Part shown: positions 55,437 to 64,000 of the stretch, piece by piece
Position numbering within the stretch: the first letter of the stretch is position 1
Layout of the letters: every line of letters starts with the position of its first letter
Source: Watersipora subatra
Taxonomy: Eukaryota; Bryozoa; Gymnolaemata; Cheilostomatida; Watersiporidae
Length of the DNA: 64,000 nucleotides
Direction: 5' to 3'
Assembly: GCF_963576615.1 (NCBI RefSeq)
Contig: NC_088711.1
Span: 8,116,869-8,180,868 of the forward strand
Translations under genes and position numbers: made by a program
Notes under the pieces: generated by a model
What the model was told of the DNA's origin: nothing
What the model saw: the letters and a program-made list of their open reading frames with translations, nothing else
Database searches by the model: none

Positions 55437-56365
55437 CAGTGCACCCTCAGGATACGATTTTAATCCGTTCCAGGCTTGGCATCGTATGGTAGAAAAATTG
55501 TATGAAGGGATATAGAAACGACAGTAATTTTATAAAATGCATAAACCCTGTTAGTAATCATCAAAATTTTATACAATAACTGTACATTGTAATAAAATAG
55601 TATGTTAACCTTAGTAACTATAGTTTCCTACAGTAACTTTAATATATTTAGTGTATTTATTGGTTATGATATGCATTAAAATTTAACGTTGCCATGTGCT
55701 AGGTGCAGCTCATACCGTAGAGAGTTTTTACCTTCAACTTTTCAAGACAGACGTATGTATAACATAAATTTGGAATTCACTTCAACTAAGATTAGCTTAC
55801 TAAAAACCCACTTGAAGCTAAGTTTTAGTTTGTATTTTTAGCTATTTAACTAAATTTCAACTTTTTATCACTAAAATTTCATCACCTATTAGTTTCTAGA
55901 TTCGTTTTCGATATAATTTTAGGGGATCTTATTAAAACCTTTTTCAACCTAATTCGACAAGAAAGCCTGAACGATCCTGATTTTGTCATGAAGTGAATTT
56001 TGTTAGCATGTTAAGGAAGCTGTCTGACCACTGACCTTCAGTGTGACGAGATTGCAACTTTGCTACTGTTTTTAAAGGGAAAATATTACTGTTTTGCACA
56101 CGAGAAGTGCTAAACTGAGAGAAATCGGTCATCGTGTCGCTTTCAGGCTGTGTGAAAATGTTTTCGGCGAACTGTATTTCTGTGTCTTTGTTATTTTTAC
56201 GTGCGTAATAAGCACACCGACTGCCAAATTTGAACTGAGGCGAAAATTTTGTTTAATTTGTATGGTGAAATAACATTCGTGTGGTGAGGTGAAAAGATCA
56301 TCATGTTCGACTTGGTAAGACGAAAAAATCGTATATCAGGGTAATTGTATCCTGAGGGTGCATTG
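55437..56365. mobile_element. 929-bp TA-flanked MITE
   Basis: Left end CAGTGCACCCTCAGGATACG and right end ATTGTATCCTGAGGGTGCATTG are inverted. TA on both sides (55435-55436 and 56366-56367). No transposase frame is recognisable. Probably Tc1/mariner/pogo-derived. Confidence 0.8.
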
Positions 56366-57539
56366 TATCTGAGCGAAGTGCGTGTTTTTTGCTGTTTACC
56401 TGGTGTTAATACATTCTGTATATCTATGGAAAAAACTGAGAAAATATTTGCCGACATGTTGAGGCAAGCTACTAGTAGAAAGTGACAATGCAAACCATTT
56501 GTTACAAAAAGGTGTTTTAAATTCTAAAATACAATTATGCTTTGTGTGCACTTTGATTTTGTTTTATATAAGTTTGTTAAAAAGATAAAAACTATAGTAT
56601 AAGTCAGATATTCTTACAAGCTTAATACTGGACCCAATCTAAGCCTGGCTGTTCAAGTATTTCATTCTATATTTTTGAATATATGGCTACTTTTAGCAGC
56701 TAGAAAGAAAGCAAACTTACTTTTAATGGAAGTAATGACTGTCATGGTGATAAGCAAAACTAATAGTACCTTTTTTGACTAGATGCATCTTCTGGCTCCA
56801 TAAAGCTTAAATGATGAACCCAAAACAAAATTAGGAGACATATCATTAAAGCGGGCATTGACTCCTAAAAGTTTGTTCATCAAGGAACTGGAATTAGCGC
56901 ATGCTCAACATTTTGGCATTTAACTAAAGCTGGATATGGCCTAGAGTATACAATCTCTTAGGCTTTTGAATCAACTTTTTTTGACATTTCTACTTAAATT
57001 AACAGTAATAGTACAGGGTTGTTGAGGTTTCGTAAAAAAAGAGTAGTGAAAAGGTAGAAAAACCATTCAGTCTTTCACAAGCCTTAATCGCAGCTTCAAC
57101 TACTTTTGATTATGGCACAATGAGTTCATTGTGCTTCGCCTGACTATTATCACTAGCTCTGCTTGCAACTTAATATACCATTTTACTTTAATTCTTAGCC
57201 ATAATTTTTATGTATAAAAACAATAATAACTTTTACTCTAATAACTATAATAATATTACTTTTTGATGTATCATTTAACAATTAAGTGTGGAAGCACTTA
57301 TTAGGCAGTTGTCATAATCTACAAAAGATATTGGCTATCATGTTGATGGGCAGTTTTAATGTGTTGCTGAATTAGCATTCACACTACTTTAACTCATGAT
57401 TGTTGCTTAAATCAAAAATTGCTGGTATCATCTTAGTGGTACTATAGTTGCCAGCTCTTTATTTATCATATTTCATAATGAAAATAAAGCTAAGTCTTAT
57501 ACAACAAAGAACAAATATTAGTTAAATATAGTCATACCT
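56366..57539. other. Intergenic stretch
   Basis: No gene, repeat or splice-supported coding stretch seen. Confidence 0.4.
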
Positions 57540-58267
57540 CAACATACAAGCTTAGTGTGATTCAGGACTGAGCTCATATGTCAATTATCTCAAATTAGTT
57601 TTTTATATAAAATAGCTAGATCCAAATTAATACATTCTCACCGTTTAAAAAAACCACGTAAAAACAGGATTTAACTATGTAAAAATGTGCTTTTAACTGT
57701 TTTAATTCACTACCCAAGTTCACAAAGTAACAAATACCTATCAAGTGGTTATGATCTGCAATAAAATGTAACAATGTTATGTACTATATTGTATGGAGTT
57801 CTCACCTTAGCGGCAGACGGCATGAGAACGGCTGTGCAAAAAAGTCTCGACGGCAACACGTTTGGTACACTACACTTTTGTGATGTAACATAACTTTATG
57901 AATTTGACTTATTTAATCTCGCCTAATTAGCAACACTGGAAAATAAGTTTTGATCTTACTCTAAACTTAGTTATATTTGCGTCTTTGTTCTAAATTTTTG
58001 CTTAACATCTTCTGGCTTGGTTCTTGCCGTGTTTTCATCTTCATTTTTAGCCAGCCTTTTTAAAACTTTTAAACTCGCCCGATAAAAAAGACAGAGCGAT
58101 GCTGTTCTCATAAGCGGCCTCTGACATACTTGGCTGCCTACCGGCTGCATCAAAAACTATCTCATGTATCTCAAATTTGTCTCGTATCGCAAGGCAAAAA
58201 TTTGCTTGGAGGTTTACGTCTTTCTCGGATTACTCGTATGTTGGGACACCAGTATGTTGAGGTATGA
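57540..58267. mobile_element. Second pogo-type MITE, about 730 bp
   Basis: Left end GTCATACCTCAACATACAAG and right end CAGTATGTTGAGGTATGAGG are inverted and match the family at 11653-12914. The inner segment GATGCTGTTCTCATAAGCGG near 58100 matches GATGCCGTTCTCATAAAACA near 12756. No transposase remains. Confidence 0.75.
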
Positions 58268-60397
58268 GGTATGAGGTATGTCGATTTTGTATGAACCAAG
58301 ACTAAAGAGATGCAATCATGATATGTAATTGAGTTGAAACTGATATATCATACTCATCATATCACATCTTTTGTACATTTGTTTTCGCAACTATGTGTTG
58401 CTACTGTTTAAAGATGCCTAAAATTGGCAATTGAAAAAAAATTTGAAGTTATAGTTTATTTTTTGCAAAATTTACTGATGAATGTGGTTATTAATTGATG
58501 CAAAGTATAGCCATTAGAACGCTGATAAACCATACACAGCTCGATGCGCGGAATATCAAGAACCTGAGTAACTTTATTTTAAAAGCATTTCATGTAACCT
58601 TATAGACATTTTTCACTTTTTGTATGGCTAGTCATTTCAGTTTCGGTATGAGCACCGTAGCCATCCAATACCTCACTATGGCAGTGGAAACATTTAGCTT
58701 AAATGTATGCTTTATAGATACATTAGAAGTAATCAAATGAGACTAATCGCTCTTTTTCAATGTCACAAATCTATATTAATAAATCTTACCGTGCCATTGC
58801 GTCTGGGTGTGCGTTTGTTAGTTTGTGTAAGTGGTATATTCTATGTGTTTCTTCAATTTTGGGCAATTTTATTCAAACTTCACTCATATTCTCTTGAAAT
58901 ACGGATTCTACTGCTAGGTCACTAAAATATTTAGTATCAAAACTCCATCTGGCTCCTTAGCCTTTTAAACATCCACCTGCAGGCCATCTGATTGAAAATG
59001 TAAAAAATTCTTGGGCATCATCGGGCTTACTGCTGATAGTATATAAAACAAAAACCTGATACAAAGATTTTGTGGGGATGAATAATACAGATTAGTGAAA
59101 CAGACACAGGTCTCAGCATATAGGCCTGTATGAACATACAATATGTGACACATATGACGAGTAAAGTTGCTGTGGTAAAGATTCTAAACAGTTTGAATTC
59201 ACCAATAGCCAAAGCTTTTTTGTCATTTACTATGAGCAAAGTGAAAAAACGAAAAGAAATTAGGACTTAAATTTTGTGATGCTAAACAATTGAGCTACTT
59301 ATGTATAACATTTTGACTCTAATATTATATTAAGCTCAGACATCTTTGTGTCCTAAAACACTAACACATAGGTATCACGTTGAGTGAATAATCATGTTAT
59401 TGATTCTAACAAATTAAAATATGAAGTACCATGTTATTTTGTTTATGAGCTAAAGTTCAATGTAATTGATCTCCAATAAACAGGAATAATCAAGTTATTA
59501 TGCGATTGAAAATAGATCTCATGTTGAAATTAGTGAATGACAGTAAGGCTCCTGAAAAAAAGGACCCATCATTTCAAGATGTAAATTTGGAGCTGAAGTT
59601 CTCTTTAATCAGTTTTCAATGCAAACTTTTATTTCTCCTCATGTAAGAAGAGGTTATGAGTTTTAAATATTGCACCTTTATTAACACAGTTGGTTGCTTT
59701 TTATCAAATGGTGTAAATATGTTGCAATGTGTTAATCAATGTGGACATCCAGATAAACAAATAGTAAGCGATGTGTTTGAATGCATTAGCTTGCCAAGTG
59801 GGAAACATCGGAAAGTTTATGAGTTCAGCAAAACTTGTACTCCCAAAAAATTGTGTGCTACCTTAATCTAGGCATTGTTTTCAAAGTCACTCCATTTCTT
59901 GTAATACTTTATTATGTCAAAAATAGTGTACTGTTCCTGTTACACTTTGCTATACTCCAAGACCTGTGGGTATGTATTGATAAAATAAGGGTTTCAAGCT
60001 GTTATAGTTTACGATAAATATGAGACAGGTTGCATTAAGTTAAGAGAGTCATAAGAATTTTGCTACAAAATAACACCTACAATGCTGTCTATGTTGTTGT
60101 AAACACTACTAGAGAATAAGATGTCTAAAAACCTGAAACAGTGCACCACATTTTTGCAAGTCTAGAGTTGTATAATCAACTCAATTCTGCAAATAGAACA
60201 TTCTCATGTTGATGTCTCATATTTGAATTTCTGTTTATGACAAGCTATTAGATCGGTATCTGAAGCTTTCGTGACCTTCTATAACATTGCTATCATTTGA
60301 AAGGATCTCACAGTAGATTGTCATTTCTTAACTGAATTTCCTGCTGCTGATAATTGATGTATAAGTAGGCATGTCACTAAAATTTTTGTGCTGTTTT
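58268..60397. other. AT-rich intergenic stretch
   Basis: Short ORFs only, none with support. A GGTATGA run at 58261-58280 is a small tandem repeat at the MITE edge. Confidence 0.4.
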
Positions 60398-60676
60398 TTC
60401 AAATGGATTGTATATGTGCATGTATATATTATACATGTATACCTTATATATACATTATTGTATTATTGATATTATACATATGTATGTCATTTCAAATGGA
60501 TTGTATATGTGCATGTATATATTATACATGTATACCTTATATATACATTATTGTATTATTGATATTATACATATGTATGTCATTTCAAATGGATTGTATA
60601 TTTGCATGTATATATTATACATGTATACCTTATATATACATTATTATATTATTGATATTATACATATGTATGTCAT
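60398..60676. repeat. 93-bp tandem repeat, three copies
   Basis: Copies start at 60398, 60491 and 60584 (TTCAAATGGATTGTATATGT). They are nearly identical and rich in TATACATGTATA palindromes. The 93-bp period keeps one frame open with a 31-residue repeat, which is not evidence of a gene. Confidence 0.95.
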
Positions 60677-60931
60677 TTCAAAATAATCAAGTTTAAAAAG
60701 AGAACTCTAAACTCAGCGAGCTCAGTACGTATATTAAAATGGTTTTTCATGGCAGCTACAACACTGTTTCACGCTTGGCGCTCATCAGGCTGCAATGGAT
60801 AGTTTTCAATTGCATGAATTTAGTCATAAAAATCATTTAGTTATTTATAACTATATGATATATAATTAAATGATATAGTTATTAGTTATATATACTATAT
60901 ATTATATATACATGTATATAATTACAATATT

Positions 60932-61065
60932 AGCATTGGTTGCTCGGCCTGTTGCGTTCTAATTGTTGCCTTCGTTTGAAACCATTTCATATTCTTCTGG
61001 CTGTTCAATACCTTCCACAATGTCTTCTGACCTCAACTTCTCTTCTACACAGATGAGCCAGTCAT
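60932..61065 (-). repeat. Duplicated segment, intact copy
   Basis: Matches 61286-61420 at about 90 percent and covers the coding end and start of the 3' UTR of the candidate exon at 60959-61091. Confidence 0.85.
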
Positions 61066-61091
61066 TATTACGAGCATCGATCCATTGTAAG
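60959..61091 (-). CDS. Candidate terminal exon of an unrecognised minus-strand gene
   Basis: After acceptor TCTAAATTCAG (minus strand) the frame reads LQWIDARNNDWLICVEEKLR and SEDIVEGIEQPEEYEMVSNE then GNN and TAG at 60961-60959. The acidic, non-AT-driven composition looks coding. I do not recognise the family. A decayed copy lies 353 bp away (61312-61415). Confidence 0.4.
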
Positions 61092-61311
61092 CTGAATTTA
61101 GATTACCGCAATCATGCTATCAATAATATGCTAAAAATATGCAAATTTATAAGTTTCACAACAATAATCTATCAAATGGTATGAATATATTTTCAAGAAC
61201 AAGTTACATAAGCCATAATTATATTACATGCAGCCACAAAAATTCACATTTTAAAGCAAATGAAAATTTTTAAACAAAAATATTAGCATCGATTGCTCGG
61301 CCTGTTGCATT

Positions 61312-61415
61312 CTAATTGTTGCCTTCGTTTGAAACCATTTCATATTCTTCTGGCTGTTCAAAACCTTCCACAGTGTTTTCTGACCTCAACTCCTCTTTTG
61401 CACAACTGAGCTAGT
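61312..61415 (-). pseudogene. Decayed duplicate of the terminal exon
   Basis: The same frame reads D-stop-LSCAKEELRSENTVEGFE and QPEEYEMVSNEGNN then TAG. The Trp codon of the intact copy is a stop here, and the acceptor and upstream half are missing. Confidence 0.6.
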
Positions 61416-61692
61416 CGATATTAGTGTCCAAGCAATTTTTTAGCAGAGCAAAGCTTTTTACACGATACCATTTTAAAAAGAAACCTTTAGCACGAATATA
61501 GAGAAGCTGCGTGTAATCAAAATAACTTCAAAATGTTAGCCTCAAAATATGTAGTAGCTCATGGTAAATGCAAAAACCTTTTCTCACATATGTCGAAGTA
61601 TCAAGACTGTGTTAAACAGGAAGTACATGTACTATTAGTTTGATGCATTTACCAATTTTATGGTGTTGCAATCAAAGTTTCTAACGAAAAAC

Positions 61693-61800
61693 TTAAAGAC
61701 TAGGAGTTGGAAACCGGGCTTCATTAGGAACAGAAACAAAGAATGGATTAATTGTTATTGATGTAATCGAGTCATTAATAGAACGCTTTTGTGGACACTT
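61693..61800 (-). CDS. Second candidate minus-strand terminal exon
   Basis: After GATCAGTAG the minus frame reads KCPQKRSINDSITSITINPF and FVSVPNEARFPTPSL then TAA. It is exon-like but unrecognised, and its phase differs from the exon at 61091. Confidence 0.25.
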   Translation of the reverse strand, partial: KCPQKRSINDSITSITINPFFVSVPNEARFPTPSL

Positions 61801-61849
61801 CTACTGATCACTTGCTGTTATGGGTTTGTGAAGATTAAGAATGTCAAAT

Positions 61850-61990
61850 ATTATCGGTCAAATAGAAGTGGTGTTCAAATAGAAGTAGCGTTCAACAAAA
61901 GGGTAGCCCTCTGTTTTTTAACCCTTCTCCTATAGTGGCGCTCAAATAGAGGGGACGTTCAAATAAAGGTGGCATTCAATTAGAGGCTTT
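61850..61990. repeat. CAAATAGARG-type repeat fragment
   Basis: Five variants of GTTCAAATAGAAGT / GTTCAAATAGAGG in 140 bp. It looks like the tip of a dispersed element. No partner end seen. Confidence 0.45.
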
Positions 61991-62165
61991 ACGTGTACTT
62001 TAGTTATTTTAACAGGGTAACATCTAATATCAATTTAAATCATTATTAACATATTACTAAAGTAAATTAACAAAATGATTGCAAAAATAAATATGTAAAA
62101 TCCAGTACCACTGCATTGTTTTAAACTGCTTGAATATTCATTGTATCATAAATTACAATTTGTAG

Positions 62166-62399
62166 ATCATATAGAAAAAGAAGCCGATCTCGATCAACAG
62201 ACAGAAAAGATGACAAAAAAAGTTCTCGCCGATCCAGATCACGAGACAGGAGGTATCGCAAGCGATCGCGAAGCCGAGATAGACGATCAAGAAGCCGAGA
62301 TAGACGATCAAGAAGCCGAGAAAGAAAACGTTCAAGATCACGGGAGCGTCGCAGGTCTCGTGATCGTAGAAGAAGCAGATCAAGTGATCGCAAGGACAG
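62166..62399 (+). CDS. DDX46: DDX46 exon with RS repeats (first seen)
   Basis: Acceptor TACAATTTGTAG, one base completing a split codon. Donor GACAG|GTATAT. Contains two tandem copies of the 18-bp segment CGAAGCCGAGATAGACGATC-type RS repeat. Confidence 0.85.
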
Positions 62400-62780
62400 G
62401 TATATAGTTTACGAGTGGAAGAATTATACAAATTACTACATTCTAGCGCATGTCTGAAGTTAACAAGCATCTGCTTCTTTGTTATTTTTTGTAGAAGCAA
62501 AAAGAGATCTCGATCTAGAAGCAGAGACCGAGATAGGAAATCAACGAAGCCTCTAGTCATTGAAGGAGCAATATCATCCGAACCTGGCGAGCTGAACTCG
62601 GTATGTATTTTCACTTTGCTCAGTTATTGTTTCACAGTTTTTTGGCAATTTTCAGTTATTTATGGATGTATTTCCTAGGAGTCAGAAAAGGCTAAACTTG
62701 AAGATGAAATGCAGAAAAGACGCGAGCGCATTGAAAAGTGGCGGAAAGAGAAGAACAAAGGAAAATCTGATAATTCTATG
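62166..62780 (+). CDS. DDX46: DDX46 (Prp5-like spliceosomal RNA helicase), N-terminal exons, partial
   Basis: Three exons join in frame: 62166-62399, 62495-62600 and 62679-62780. The first two encode a dense arginine/serine region (SYRKRSRSRSTDRKDDKKSS, repeated RSRSRDRR, RSKKRSRSRSRDRDRK). The third reads ESEKAKLEDEMQKRRERIEK then WRKEKNKGKSDNSM. That last block matches the conserved KLEEEMRKRKERVEKWREE stretch that follows the RS domain of DDX46. In animals and yeast (Prp5) this DEAD-box ATPase acts in the nucleus, linking U1 and U2 snRNPs in pre-spliceosome formation. The start exon (expected to encode only about MGRxSR) was not found. The helicase domain lies beyond the right edge. Confidence 0.85.
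62495..62600 (+). CDS. DDX46: DDX46 second seen exon
   Basis: Acceptor TATTTTTTGTAG. Ends EGAISSEPGELNS at TCG|GTATGT, phase 0. Confidence 0.85.
62679..62780 (+). CDS. DDX46: DDX46 third seen exon
   Basis: Acceptor GTATTTCCTAG. 34 codons. Donor ATG|GTAAGT. Carries the family motif EMQKRRERIEKWR. Confidence 0.88.
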
Positions 62781-64000
62781 GTAAGTATGAAATAAATAAT
62801 TTCTAGGCTTGTTACATCAGACAACTCTTGAATTAATCATATGTAGTGTGATTATCCTATTTATAATTCCTCTCTGTCTTGTTTGTTTCATTGATCATAT
62901 TCTACTAGCTGATGACAGAAAAGCTGTTTGTTCACGCTCAGCTAGATAGTCTGACAGCCCGTTGTTTCTTATAAAGTTATATACCTTGGTAACTGTAATT
63001 CATACATAGCATGTGTATGTACATGTATAATTTGTGGCCATATTAATATTAGTTACATATGAGAAACGAAATGAACAATCAGTTTAGAGAAATCATACAG
63101 TACTAATAATTTGCTGTAGTTGTCTTTCCATTATGCTGTTCTTGCAAATGTGTTACTGCTTCAGTTCAGATTTACTTCTAAGTAGTTGGTTAATTGCCTT
63201 GCTCAATGCACATGTGCATGTGTACAAGCTAGTTTATTGTTGATGCGCTCCTTAAATCCTTATGGTAGTTTATTATCTTAATGTAAGGTTTCATTGACAA
63301 TGATTAAGCATGGATGATGTTATTTGACACTCACTGACAATTGACTTGAATTAACAAAGTTATCATGCCTTACGGGTAGAGAGTTTTCGTCTGCTAGTAT
63401 GTTTTAGAAGTTATCACTGGAAAATGTAGAACTACAATGAAAGTCTGTTAATGAGTTATTCACGTATAGAGAAAGCATTCCTTACTTCAAGGCACCATAT
63501 TTATACTTATATTGTGAAAAGTTAAATCTTATAGTTATCTTATTTTACAATCTTGAGCCGAAACGCAGGGACATGCATCTAAAGCCTCTGGTTTTAATGC
63601 ATATAATACATGGTTGTCATTAGTGAAGAATAAAACGATTTCTCTGTAGTTACGGATGAAGACATTGAGTCAGAAGCTTGGTGTTGGTAATCTAGAGTGT
63701 ATTGCATGAATTGGTTTACTGATGATAATATGAATTTATGAAGGGGTAACAATGAACAAATTATATATTTTTTCTAATTTCAGCTATTAGAGAAATATTT
63801 AAAAATATCTACTTATACCCATTTTCAGTTTAATAAATGTTTCTCCATTGCTGCTGAGTTACAAATGAAAGTTAAAAATTCTGACAACAGTTATTTTTTA
63901 CTAATGATGTTGTAAAACTGATAATTTCTATCGCAGTTTAAAGGAGGCTTTTAGAAAGTTTCACGCAGCTCCTTGGTTTTCTCCACTGGTATGTAAAGCA
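62781..64000 (+). other. DDX46 intron running off the window
   Basis: No further exon matching DDX46 was recognised. A short exon-like stretch near 63955-63989 has an acceptor and a GTATGT donor but no resemblance to the expected sequence. Confidence 0.45.

Noticed and set aside
55226-55492. 88-codon ORF
   Set aside because: Runs into the left end of the MITE at 55437 and has no motif.
60388-60696. 92- and 102-codon ORFs with 31-residue repeats
   Set aside because: The 93-bp tandem repeat keeps the frame open, and the sequence is AT-rich low complexity.
62121-62614. Antisense and out-of-frame ORFs across the RS exons
   Set aside because: Shadows of the arginine/serine codon repeats of DDX46. 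The splice sites and family match fix the frame.

Overview
The window is eukaryotic nuclear DNA, most likely from an AT-rich, intron-rich invertebrate animal, perhaps a lophotrochozoan such as a mollusc or bryozoan. The evidence is coding sequence split into short GT/AG exons, metazoan gene families (a SIVA homologue, a DDX46/Prp5 homologue and a LolA-like membrane protein), and many minisatellites and small inverted-repeat transposons. No bacterial operon, CRISPR array or rRNA gene was seen. The species assignment is inference. I modelled exons by hand from splice signals, phase and family resemblance, and nothing was searched against a database.

Layout. Positions 1-3370 hold two full copies and one truncated copy of a 1605-bp tandem repeat. 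Positions 4446-6170 hold a 69-copy, 25-bp minisatellite. A 2.7-kb element with long terminal inverted repeats and an 8-bp target duplication (10702-13389) carries a decayed pogo/Tigger transposon inside it. Exon-like fragments at 14363-17092 (+) suggest the 3' end of a gene I do not recognise. A 169-bp perfect-palindrome element lies at 16381-16549.

The main gene (18155-40395, +) can be assembled as 14 phase-compatible coding exons giving about 685 aa: signal peptide, two LolA-like modules, a conserved C-terminal region, one membrane helix and a short basic tail. It looks like a type I surface or vesicle protein. Its introns hold a 30-bp minisatellite with long chance ORFs, a 25-bp minisatellite, an unusual GTAC-NNN array, several foldback elements and a local duplication that copied a splice acceptor.

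The second complete gene (49099-43484, -) is a four-exon homologue of the apoptosis regulator SIVA, 171 aa. Its introns hold a piggyBac-type MITE with TTAA ends, a 16-bp minisatellite, and pogo-type and TA-flanked MITEs.

Positions 49-62 kb are mostly intergenic and transposon-rich: a Tc1/mariner pseudogene with its catalytic core deleted, a LINE reverse-transcriptase tail, several MITEs and a 3 x 93-bp repeat. Two candidate minus-strand 3' exons lie near 61 kb, one with a decayed duplicate. The right edge (62166-62780, +) holds three exons of the arginine/serine-rich N-terminus of DDX46, the U2 snRNP-associated spliceosomal helicase. That gene runs off the window.
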